Source: Streptomyces sp. SirexAA-E (GTDB lineage Bacteria; Actinomycetota; Actinomycetes; Streptomycetales; Streptomycetaceae). Taken from it: a DNA stretch of 64,000 nucleotides. The stretch spans positions 4,402,001 through 4,466,000 of the forward strand of contig NC_015953.1 in the NCBI RefSeq assembly GCF_000177195.2, read 5' to 3'. Every line of letters starts with the position of its first letter. The first letter of the stretch is position 1. Of the stretch, positions 25,992 through 34,800 are shown piece after piece. Made by a program: the position numbers and the translations under genes. The notes beneath the pieces were generated by a model. That model was not told the origin of the DNA, did not search any database, and was given only the letters and a program-made list of their open reading frames with translations.

Positions 25992-26948
25992 TCACCTGGA
26001 CGGATCCGGCTTCACCGCCGGGTCCGTCCTGCGTTGCCGGCCCCACAGCGCCTTCTGCACGAGCAGCGTCAGCGTTCCCGCCAGGACGATGCCCCCGAGG
26101 TTGGCCAGCAGCTGCTCGGTGGAACCCCAGGCCTGGGTGAGGTCCTGGTAGCTGAAGGCGACCGCGGCGTTGGCGGCGGCCGGCACCGTGGTCACGGAGA
26201 TCGCCACGCCGATCAGCGCCCCGGACTTCGCCGAGGTCAGCGAGAGCGTCCCGGCGACGCCCGCCAGGATCGCCACCACGAACGACAGCCCGTCCGGATG
26301 CCAGATGAAACCGGTGTTGGGCCGGTGCGCCGTGACCATGCCGGCGTGGAAGAGGCCGAGGGCGTCCATCAGCCAGGAGAACCCGGCCGTCAGCACCACC
26401 GCGACGGCGAACCCGCCGATCAGCGCCCACAACGACGCGGCGACCAGGCGCGGGGCGCGCTGCACCAGAGCCGTCGAGATCCCGGCCAGCGGCCCGAACT
26501 CCGGGCCCACCGCCATCGCGCCCACGATCAGGATCACGTTGTCGAGCATCACCCCGCAGGCGGCCAGCATCACCGCGACGCCGAGGAACGCCACATAGGT
26601 GGCGCTGAAGACGGACTCCTCGTGCGTGACCTCGGTCAGCTCCTCCCACAGCACCGCGTCCGCACCGGCGCCGGGCGCCTGCCGCTCCGCGTCGTCGGCG
26701 TCCGCCGAGAGGGTGAGATCCATGGTCTCGGCGGTGATGGCGCCGGTCCGGTCGATGCCGAGCCCGCGCAGCGCGTCGATCAGCTCGTCACCCGCCTCGC
26801 GTGCCACGTCGCACAGGACCACGTCCCCGGCCGGGCTGCGCGCGGCGCCGGCCAGTACCGCGAGGTGGGCGGTGCCCGCCGTCCGCTCCAGCAGCTCCAC
26901 GACCTCGTCGGTGCGGTCGGCGGGCACGATGAGGCGCAGATGGAGCAC
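25992..26948 (-). CDS. DUF389 family membrane protein
   Basis: This 318-residue protein has a soluble N-terminal part of ~110 residues and then six or so hydrophobic segments. The characteristic DUF389 region follows: SATYVAFLGVAVMLAACGVMLDN, then AMAVGPEFGPLAGIS and later GALIGVAISVTTVPAAANAAVA. Function is unknown for the family; a transport role has been guessed. It is convergent with glmM (9-base gap) and lies just downstream of coaA in the same direction. Confidence 0.88.
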   Translation of the reverse strand: MLHLRLIVPADRTDEVVELLERTAGTAHLAVLAGAARSPAGDVVLCDVAREAGDELIDALRGLGIDRTGAITAETMDLTLSADADDAERQAPGAGADAVLWEELTEVTHEESVFSATYVAFLGVAVMLAACGVMLDNVILIVGAMAVGPEFGPLAGISTALVQRAPRLVAASLWALIGGFAVAVVLTAGFSWLMDALGLFHAGMVTAHRPNTGFIWHPDGLSFVVAILAGVAGTLSLTSAKSGALIGVAISVTTVPAAANAAVAFSYQDLTQAWGSTEQLLANLGGIVLAGTLTLLVQKALWGRQRRTDPAVKPDPSR

Positions 26949-26966
26949 GGCGGCGACTCCCCGGGT

Positions 26967-27959
26967 TCAGAGTTTGCGCAACGACAGGCGCTGGACCTTG
27001 TGGTCGGGCCCCTTGCGCAACACCAGCGTGGCACGGCTCCGGGTCGGTGCCACGTTCTCCAGGAGATTCGGCTTGTTGATCGTCCGCCACATGGTGCGCG
27101 CGTAGTCCAGCGCCTCCTCCTCGGAGACCTGGGTGTACTTGCGGAAGTACGAGAACGGGTTCTGGAAGGCCGTCTCGCGCAGCCGGCGGAAGCGGTGGAG
27201 GTACCAGGCCTCGATGTCCTCGGGGCGGGCGTCGACGTACACGCTGAAGTCGAAGTAGTCCGCGAGGCCGACCCTGGTGCGGCCGTCCTTGCCGGGCAGC
27301 GCGGGCTGCAGCACGTTCAGGCCCTCGACGATGAGGATGTCGGGGCGGCGCACGGTGAGCCGCTCGTCCGGGACGATGTCGTAGATCAGGTGCGAGTAGA
27401 CGGGGGCCGTCACCTCGTCCTTGCCCGCCTTGATGTCGGCGACGAACCGGGTCAGCGCCCGCCGGTCGTAGGACTCCGGGAACCCTTTGCGGGACATCAG
27501 GCCGCGCGCCTCGAGCTCCTTCATCGGCAGCAGGAAGCCGTCGGTGGTCACCAGCTCCACCCGGGGGTGCTCCGGCCAGCGGGCCAGCAGCGCCTGGAGG
27601 ATGCGGGCGGTGGTGGACTTGCCCACGGCGACACTTCCGGCGACCCCTATGACGAACGGGGTGCCCCGCTGCTCACCGTGGCCGTTGCCCGCGTCCCCGA
27701 GGAACGTGTTGAGCGCGCCGCGCAGGCCCGAGGTGGCCTGGACGTAGAGGTTGAGCAGCCTGGACAGCGGCAGGTAGACGTCCCGCACCTCGTCGAGGTC
27801 GATGACGTCGCCGAGGCCGCGCAGCTTCTCCACCTCCTCGGCGGTCAGCGGAAGGGGCGTCTTGTCGCGCAGCGCGCTCCACTCCGCGCGGGTCAGGTCG
27901 ACGTAGGGCGTCGGCGCGTGGTCGGTGCGCCGGGGGCTCCGTGCGGGTGAAGTGATCAC
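26967..27959 (-). CDS. coaA: Type I pantothenate kinase
   Basis: CoaA (330 residues) phosphorylates pantothenate in the first step of coenzyme A synthesis. The P-loop GVAGSVAVGKST is at residues 105-116. The segments VELVTTDGFLLP, GFPESYDRRAL and VEGLNVLQP, and the C-terminal FYR-like region, match the prokaryotic type I enzyme. The start is a GTG at 27959, immediately preceded by GAAGAGG, which is rather close; no better start is in frame. Confidence 0.95.
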   Translation of the reverse strand: MITSPARSPRRTDHAPTPYVDLTRAEWSALRDKTPLPLTAEEVEKLRGLGDVIDLDEVRDVYLPLSRLLNLYVQATSGLRGALNTFLGDAGNGHGEQRGTPFVIGVAGSVAVGKSTTARILQALLARWPEHPRVELVTTDGFLLPMKELEARGLMSRKGFPESYDRRALTRFVADIKAGKDEVTAPVYSHLIYDIVPDERLTVRRPDILIVEGLNVLQPALPGKDGRTRVGLADYFDFSVYVDARPEDIEAWYLHRFRRLRETAFQNPFSYFRKYTQVSEEEALDYARTMWRTINKPNLLENVAPTRSRATLVLRKGPDHKVQRLSLRKL

Positions 27960-28063
27960 CTCTTCATTGTTGCGGGAGTTCTGACGGAGCGGGGGGTGGG
28001 GTCGGTCACGTGGGACCTCGCACGGCCCGCCCGCCCGCCCCGCACGGCTCACGGCCCGCCGTT

Positions 28064-28112
28064 CCGCCGGTTCTCCGGCGGAACGGGCGACGGCCCGCCG
28101 GAGAACCGGCGG
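28064..28112 (-). terminator. Terminator after the minus-strand secreted-protein gene
   Basis: An 18-bp segment at 28064-28081 is the exact inverse of 28095-28112, with a 13-base spacer. Each arm is itself nearly palindromic (CCGCCGG..CCGGCGG). It lies between the end of the secreted-protein gene and coaA, and probably ends that transcript. Confidence 0.75.
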
Positions 28113-28135
28113 GCCGTCGTGGCCGGCCGGGTGTG

Positions 28136-28567
28136 TCAGCCGCAGAAGGACGCGAAGTACACGGAGGCGTTGTTGTTGTAGGTGTTCACGAGCTGCCCGC
28201 CGTTGCGGTAGCCGAACCAGTCGGAGGCTCCGGCGTAGTTGGAGTTGTAGAACACCGTGGCGTTGCAGTGGTTGTTGTTCTGGGCCGACGCGGCGTTGTT
28301 CTTGACGGACTGGCCCTTGCCCGCGCCGGAGCTCGTGAAGGTGTAATTGGCGAGGTTGGGTACGTTGACGCCGCTCAGCTCGTTGTGCGAGCCGGCCAGG
28401 CCCGAGTTGTAGAAGAAGCAGAACTTGCCCGTCGGACAGTCGGAGGCGGCCATCGGCGTGACCTCGGCGACGGTGGACGACTCCGTGGCCTGGGCGGTGG
28501 ACGCCATGAAGGGCGTCACCAGTGCGGCTCCCAGGGCGACGGCGGCGAGCGTCATCTTGCGCTTCAT
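28136..28567 (-). CDS. Small secreted SMPI/I36-like protein, copy 1
   Basis: This 143-residue protein has a clear signal peptide (KRK, hydrophobic core, cleavage likely after AQA at residue 27). The mature part is rich in Asn, Tyr and Gly, with three to four Cys. It carries repeated motifs of the type CFFYNSGLAGS and VFYNSNYAGAS. These match Streptomyces peptidase inhibitors of family I36 (SMPI), small proteins with a crystallin-like fold. The segment GAGKGQSVKNNA is shared with the protein at 30388. A good binding site GAGAGGGAA precedes the ATG. Inhibitor activity is inferred from the family only. Confidence 0.8.
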   Translation of the reverse strand: MKRKMTLAAVALGAALVTPFMASTAQATESSTVAEVTPMAASDCPTGKFCFFYNSGLAGSHNELSGVNVPNLANYTFTSSGAGKGQSVKNNAASAQNNNHCNATVFYNSNYAGASDWFGYRNGGQLVNTYNNNASVYFASFCG

Positions 28568-28705
28568 GAGATTCCCTCTCGGATTCTTGATTCGACGTCC
28601 GGCACGTTTGCCGGACGCAGGGCAGCGGAAAGTATTCGGACGCGCTTTTCACACGGCCGCGAAAACTCTGCTGCACGATTTATCGGCTTGATGTGTCCGA
28701 TCCGC

Positions 28706-29641
28706 TCACCGGGAATTACCGAGAGCCTCGGCAGCCCTGGAGAGCTGCTCCTTCTTGCTCTTCAACGCGTCGTCGAACGTCGACCGGTTCCGCGCGATCA
28801 GCTTTTCCTGCTGGGCGGTCTCCACGGCGAACCAGGTCCCGACCAGGTTCGTCCGCTTCTTGCAGGCGACATCGGCGACCGCCACCTCCGGCTCGTCCGG
28901 TGCGGGCTCGGCGCCCTGGAACCGGGGGTCACTCATCGCGGCGAACGGATCGGCGTACGCGTGGCCCCGCTTCTCCATGCACCGGGACCACGCCCCGAAC
29001 ACCTCGACCACGCGCGCGTCGGCCATGGAGGACTTGAAGGTCTCGGCGTTGGCCTTCCGGACCGGATCGGTCGGGCCCAGTCGGCCGCCACCCGCCAGGT
29101 TCTTCGTCGATTCCCCCACGCAGCCTCCGGCCGGTACCGGCCGTCCGTCCGGCAGGGACGCGCCGTCGTCGGCGGACGCGCCCTCGGAGGAGCCCAGGAG
29201 GGCGCTGTTCTCGGCGTCGGTCAACGGCTCCCGGGTGGGCGCCGTACGGGTGCGGGGGTCGCGGTCGCCCAGGTGGTACCCGTCGGAGGCGGCCTCGGCC
29301 TCGTCCGTCACCCCGTAACGACGGTCCATCAGGCTTCGGGGGCCGAGCGGAGGCCCGACGGGTCCCGGGTCGTAGTCCAGGCCGAGCCGCCGCATGCAGA
29401 CCGTGTCGAGCGCGGCCCTCGCCTCCTCCATCCGCTGTTGCTCGGAGGGCGAGAAGAGATAGGTGTCCAGCGGAAGCCGCAGGTCGGTGCTCTTCAGGAG
29501 AACCGGGGCCTTGATCCCGGGGCCGGCGTCCGGGGCCGGCTCCCGCGACGCACAGCCGACCAGGAGGGAGGCGGCCAAGAGGCTCGTGAACACCGGGCCC
29601 CACCGCTGGACGGCGACACGTGTCCTCTCATTCAAGGTCAT
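28706..29641 (-). CDS. Lipoprotein, copy 1 of a paralogous pair
   Basis: This protein of about 311 residues has a lipoprotein signal with lipobox LVGC (Cys30). It is clearly related to the protein at 30834. Shared features are the order LPLDTY, a CMRRLG motif, RRYGVTD, a GGCVGES-like block, WSRCMEKRGHAYADP and the C-terminal block ACKKRTNLVGTWFAVETA. The conserved Cys pairs suggest disulphides. I know no function. It lies 138 bases upstream of the SMPI-like gene in the same direction. An in-frame GTG at 29662 would add seven residues. Confidence 0.75.
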   Translation of the reverse strand: MTLNERTRVAVQRWGPVFTSLLAASLLVGCASREPAPDAGPGIKAPVLLKSTDLRLPLDTYLFSPSEQQRMEEARAALDTVCMRRLGLDYDPGPVGPPLGPRSLMDRRYGVTDEAEAASDGYHLGDRDPRTRTAPTREPLTDAENSALLGSSEGASADDGASLPDGRPVPAGGCVGESTKNLAGGGRLGPTDPVRKANAETFKSSMADARVVEVFGAWSRCMEKRGHAYADPFAAMSDPRFQGAEPAPDEPEVAVADVACKKRTNLVGTWFAVETAQQEKLIARNRSTFDDALKSKKEQLSRAAEALGNSR

Positions 29642-29898
29642 CCCCCAATAACGCTTGATCACATGAAAAGCAGCTACGGGGAGCGCATTCGAAGAGAGTG
29701 CCGGTGCCGGGAAGGGGGAGTGTGTTTCCGCCGCTTCCCGGGTTTTCGTATGTCGAGCCCCGTTTCACCATCCAAGCACGAAACCCCCACGTGATCAACA
29801 ACGTTTCCGGAGGCCGTGGGCACCGTAATTGCATTCCAGGTGCAGGAGGGTGGAAAGGGGGTAATTCGGCCGGTGGTGCGCAATCTGCCGAGCGGTGG

Positions 29899-30123
29899 CT
29901 ACGCGGCTCGGTCCGAGCGCTTCAGCAGGCCGAATTCCTGGGCGCGGGCGCCGAGGGCGACCCGGCCGACGACCTGCCACCGCTCCATCAGGCCGCGCAC
30001 CCGGCGCTGCACCGTTCGGTGGCCGACCCCCAAGCGGCGTGCGATCGCGGCGTCGTCGAGGCCCTCGTGCAGCAGATCGAGGATGCACCGCTCCAGCTCG
30101 TCGGCTTCCACGGATGTGCTCAT
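29899..30123 (-). CDS. Small helix-turn-helix regulator
   Basis: A 74-residue protein consists almost only of a LuxR/TrmB-like DNA-binding domain: an ILDLLHEGLDDAAIARRLGVGHRTVQRRV helix-turn-helix, then a helix ending in the GRVALGARAQEFGLL segment. Such C-terminal domains usually belong to larger regulators; here it stands alone. AAGGGTGAC lies right before the ATG. It sits between two divergent secreted-protein/lipoprotein modules and may control them. Confidence 0.72.
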   Translation of the reverse strand: MSTSVEADELERCILDLLHEGLDDAAIARRLGVGHRTVQRRVRGLMERWQVVGRVALGARAQEFGLLKRSDRAA

Positions 30124-30387
30124 GTCACCCTTCGGTGTGATTGATGTCGATCAGCCGCGCCTGTGGGGCTGATGGCGGTCAGCGGTAGTGATCACTCTAA
30201 GAACGACCGTGCGCACACAACAGGTGCACAAGCTTCACAGAAGGCGACCAATGGGGCAGCCGCGCTGGCGTAATTGCGCCAGTCCCGCCGTTCTGGATGC
30301 TAGCCCCCGGGTCTCCCGGAGAGCGTGGCCAGGTTCCTTTCTCCCGAACCGGGAGGAGGGCCGAATCAGCCAAGTTGGGGAGACCAA

Positions 30388-30837
30388 GTGAAGAAGATCC
30401 AGCGCGCACTGGCCGTGGCAGCGGCGGCGGCCGGACTCACGGTGTCGGTTTTCAGCTCTTCCGCGCAGGCCGTGGAGTACCGCTACGGCGAGTGTGTGCG
30501 GACGGCTGCCGGGTGGTGCCAGACGGCCAACCACCTGACCCTCTACTACAACTCGAAGGCCTACGGCTACGGCGCGGCCTCGGGGTTCATGGGTGACATC
30601 TACAACTACGACAACGGCTCGGTCGTCTACGTCTTCGGCGGCACCACCAACGGGGCCGGGCAGGGGCAGGCCGTCAAGAACAACGCCGGGCACGCCTGCG
30701 TCGACAGCACGTGGGCGAAGTACCGGGTCTACTACAACAGCGGTTACGCGGGCGTGTCCCAGGACTTCGGACCCAACAACTGCAAGGACCTGAACAGCAG
30801 CCTGCACAACCAGAACGCCTCGCAGCGGGGCCTGTGA
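30388..30837 (+). CDS. Small secreted SMPI/I36-like protein, copy 2
   Basis: This 149-residue protein has a signal peptide (VKKIQRALAV start, cleavage likely after AQA at residue 28). The mature part of ~121 residues is rich in Asn, Tyr and Gly and has five Cys. The segment GAGQGQAVKNNAG and the YRVYYNSGYAGVSQDFG motif align with the protein at 28136. The family match is to I36 peptidase inhibitors. The start is GTG at 30388 with GGGGAGA upstream. It overlaps the following lipoprotein gene by four bases (GTGA), so the two are made together. Confidence 0.8.
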   Translation: MKKIQRALAVAAAAAGLTVSVFSSSAQAVEYRYGECVRTAAGWCQTANHLTLYYNSKAYGYGAASGFMGDIYNYDNGSVVYVFGGTTNGAGQGQAVKNNAGHACVDSTWAKYRVYYNSGYAGVSQDFGPNNCKDLNSSLHNQNASQRGL

Positions 30838-31769
30838 TCCCTGTGCGCGACACCGCACGCAGGGCGGTTTCGGCCTGGACCCTGGCGGGTGCCCTCCTCC
30901 TGGGCGGAACAGCCTGTTCCGCGCAGGAGGAGGGCGCGTCGTCGGCCGCGATCGGCTCCGCCGAGAACGGCGAGGTGAAGGGGCCGCCCGTGGTGCCCGT
31001 CAGCGGCCTGACCAAGGGGCTGGCGCTTCCCCTGGAGGCGTACATGCTCAATTACGCGGACGGGCTGCAGATCGAGAGGTCGAAGCAGCGGCTCGCGGCC
31101 GCGTGCATGAAGCGCCTCGGCTTCCGGTACCGGGTACCCGAGCTGGGGCTCATGCCGCCCCCGAGTTCCAACGACGCCAACATGCCACGCCGCTACGGAA
31201 TCACCGACCTCGAGGAGTCCGAGACCCTCGGCTACCAGGTCCCGTCCGTCGACATCAGCAAGGTGAACGCGGACGTGAACCCGACCGAGGCGGAGTGGCA
31301 GGCCCTCATGGGGCGTACCGCGCCCGGACCCGAGGGCATGGCGGCTCCCACCGGCAGCGGGATCCCGGAGAACGGCTGCCTGGGCGAGGCGAGCCGGAAG
31401 CTGGGCGCGGAGTTCGGCGACACCAAGACCGGCGAGCTGAACCGGAAGAGCTACGAGAACTCGCTCGGCGACCCCGCGGTCCAGGACGTCATCAAGCGCT
31501 GGTCCGCCTGCATGCGGAGCAGCGGCTACCGGTTCACGGACCCGCAGAACGCCCCCTTCGCGCACTTCGGGGAATCCAGCACGCCGTCCGCCGAGGAGAT
31601 CCGGACCGCCGTCACCGACGTGACGTGCAAGGAGAAGACCGATCTCGTGGGCGTCTGGTTCTCCGTCGAGACGCGGATGCAACGGGAGTTCATCGAGGAG
31701 AACCAGCTGGTCCTGGACGCGGAGAAGAAGCAGGTGGCCGACGCCATCAGGAACGCGTCCCGGATGTGA
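30834..31769 (+). CDS. Lipoprotein-like protein, copy 2 of a paralogous pair
   Basis: A 311-residue homologue of the protein at 28706. It has a signal sequence with Cys28 in GGTAC; the -3 Gly makes the lipobox non-canonical, so lipid attachment is less sure. Conserved blocks are LPLEAY, CMKRLGFRY, RRYGITD, NGCLGEASRKLG, RWSACMRSSGYRFTDP and TCKEKTDLVGVWFSVET. Coupled to the SMPI-like gene through a GTGA overlap. A second GTG at 30843 is also possible. Function unknown; the repeated pairing suggests that the two proteins work together. Confidence 0.75.
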   Translation: MIPVRDTARRAVSAWTLAGALLLGGTACSAQEEGASSAAIGSAENGEVKGPPVVPVSGLTKGLALPLEAYMLNYADGLQIERSKQRLAAACMKRLGFRYRVPELGLMPPPSSNDANMPRRYGITDLEESETLGYQVPSVDISKVNADVNPTEAEWQALMGRTAPGPEGMAAPTGSGIPENGCLGEASRKLGAEFGDTKTGELNRKSYENSLGDPAVQDVIKRWSACMRSSGYRFTDPQNAPFAHFGESSTPSAEEIRTAVTDVTCKEKTDLVGVWFSVETRMQREFIEENQLVLDAEKKQVADAIRNASRM

Positions 31770-31858
31770 GGAGCCCGCGGGGAGGAGGACGCGTGCGGCC
31801 GTCCCCGTTTCGCCCCGGAGGCTCCGTCAGGCACGGCACACCCACCACGGAAGGTGCA

Positions 31859-34800
31859 ATGAGAACCTCAGGACGAAGAAAGAGATGGGCCACGATCGCG
31901 GCCACGGTGATGACCGCGTCGCTGCTGCCGGCCTACGCGTGGGCGGCCGCGAACGAGCGGGACGGCGGCGCGGCGACGGCCGCCGACGCCAGGCCCGCGG
32001 CCGAGCGGACCGAAGCGGCCGACGACCCCTCGAAGGTGACCGAGCCGGACGGCAAACTGCCCAAGGGCTGGCGGAGCTCCGACGACCGGGCCGTCACCGT
32101 CGTCGGCGACCCGCAGGGGCTGCACGTCCTGGTCGCCGACAGCTCCGAGGCCTACCGGTGGCGGGAGGCCGCGACGCTGCGCGAGGACGGCTTCGACACC
32201 GACGCCTGGATCGGCAACGTGTGCGTCACCGGTTCGGGCAAGCGCGCCGTCGTCGCCTACGCGCCGAGGGAGTTCACCAACGAACCGGCGCTCTTCGACC
32301 GCGGGGCGTTCGCGGCCGTGGTGGACCTCGACTCCCGTACGGTGACCAAGCTGCGCGAGCAGGTCTCGCTGGCCTACTTCAACCCCGGCTGCGGTACCGG
32401 CGAGACGGTGGTCCTGACCCAGTCGGGCGACGAGAAGGTGGCCGAGACCCGGCTCCTGACCGTGGACACCGCCGACGCGACGGTGGACCGGACCCTCACC
32501 GTGCCGGGCGAGGTGACCTCGGCCGTGCCCGTCGGGGACGGGATCGTGGCCGCCCGCGGCAGCAGCCTCACCCGGGTGAGCGCCGACGGCGGCACCGAGC
32601 GGATCGGCCGGACGACGGGACCCGCCTTCCACCTGCACCCGGACGCCGAGGGAGGCGTCGGCTTCCTCCAGCGCGAGGGGGAGAAGGTGACCGTACGCCG
32701 TGCCGTGGGCGGCAAGCTCAGCACCCTCGCCCACGGCGACCTCGGCTCGGTCGGCCTCTCCGCCGGCACCGGGGGCCGGCTGTTCCTCACCGGGAAGCCG
32801 AAGGACGTCGCCGCGCTGCCGGGCAGCATCGCCCGTCTCGACGTCACGGCCGGCACGGCCGTCTCCTCCCACGGCCGCCTGGCCGTGGACAAGGCGGTCT
32901 CGACCGGGCTGCGCACCCACGGGTCGGATCCGCTCACCGCTCTGGTCGCCGAGGGCGATCTGCCGTACCGGATCGACGCGCGCGTGCCACAGACGGACGA
33001 GAAGCTGGAGTTCACCGTCCCCGGCGAGACCGCGCCCGTCGAGGAGACCGCGTCCCCCGCGCTGAGGAGCGCGGTCCGGGCGGGAGACGGCGGGGCGGGC
33101 AGAGCGGCCGCCCGCGCCGGCACGGCGGCGGTGGACTCGTCGAAGACGACGTACGACCCCGAGGCCTCGTGTGCCGTGCCCCGCAACGACCCGAACCAGC
33201 AGGCGTTGCAGCCCACCCCCAACCAGGTCGAGTGGGCCGTCGACATGGCGATCCGCGGCAACCTCACGAGTGGCTACATCACACAGGGCGGCTGGCGGGC
33301 GCAGGCGGGCCTCGGCTCGTCGGTGTCGCCGTCGACGATGTTCCCGCTGCCGGATCTCGAAGGGGCTCCGGCCGGTTCCCGCATCCCGGCCCAGGTGCTC
33401 CTCGGAGTCCTGGCGCAGGAGTCCAACATGTGGCAGTCCACCCACCACGTCCTGCCCGGCCAGACCGGTAACCCCCTGGTGGGGAACTTCTACGGCACCA
33501 ACATCTACCCCGGTACGCCCGGTTACGACCCGGACAAGTACTGGACGATCGACTGGGACGAGGCCGACTGCGGCTACGGCATGGGCCAGCAGACGGACGG
33601 CATGAGCTCCCAGCCCGGCAAGCCGATGCCGTTCACGGCCGACGAGCAGCGGGCCATCGCCCTCGACTACACGGCCAACGTGGCCGTCGCCGCCCAGACG
33701 CTCGCCAAGAAGTGGAACGAGGTGCACAACCCCGCGCATCTCATCGAGATCAACGACGACGACCCACAGAACATCGAGAACTGGTTCGCCGCGGTGTGGA
33801 ACTACAACCTCGGCTTCAACGTGCCCGGGGTCAGCGGCAACTGGGGTCTCGGCTGGCTCAACAACCCGGCCAACCCCAAGTACCCGGCCGACCGCCACGC
33901 CTTCCTCGACAACAACAGCTACGCCGACGCGGCGGAACCGCAGAAGTGGTCCTACCCCGAGAAGGTGATGGGCTGGGCCGCCTTCCCCATCGACACCGGC
34001 CGGGCCTACAGCGACGCCGGCGAGGAGAACGACAGCAACACCCACGGCTACCAGGCCGCCTGGTGGAACGACGCCGAGTACCGTACGTCGGCCATCAAGC
34101 CGCCGCTGGACGCCTTCTGCAACCCCACCAACGGGTGCGACTCCGACTATCCCCCGGAGTGCACCACCGTGGCCTGCTTCGAGGACCTCTGGTACGGCGG
34201 GAACGCCCAGTGGAAGGGGTGCAGGGGCGACTGCGGGTTCGAGACCCTGACCTACAAGACGCTGCGGTCGGAACTGGGCCGGGGCAACAGCGGCAAGCCG
34301 GCCTGCACGCTCGACGGCCTCCCCTCGAACGCCCTGGTCATCGACGACGTGGCGCCCGGGGTGCCGGCGATGCGGACCGACTGCTCCAAGTCCTGGACCA
34401 GCTCGGGCTCGCTGACCTGGGACTTCGCCGCATCGAACGGGACGTACGAGGGCAAGGAGGACTTCCAGCAGGTGGGAGGCGGCTTCGGCGCCCACTACTG
34501 GTTCGCCCACACCCGTGACTCCAGCAAACGCATCAACGAGATGCGGGTGACCGGTACCTGGACCCTGAACAAGAGCCTGAAACAGTGGGCCCGGGTCCTG
34601 GTCCACGTGCCGGACACCGGAGCCCACACCCAGCAGGCCCACTACCGGATCGACCTGGGCAACGGCACCACCCGGGACCGCTACATCAACACACGGCACC
34701 GCAAGAACACCTGGGTGCCGCTGGGGACCTACCAGTTCTCCGGAACGCCCCGGGTCATGCTGGACAACGAGACCGACGACGGCACCGCCGACCACGACGT

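Noticed and set aside
28064..28112. Inverted repeats as ends of a transposable element
   Set aside because: Only 13 bases separate the two arms and no transposase is near. A terminator is the simpler reading.
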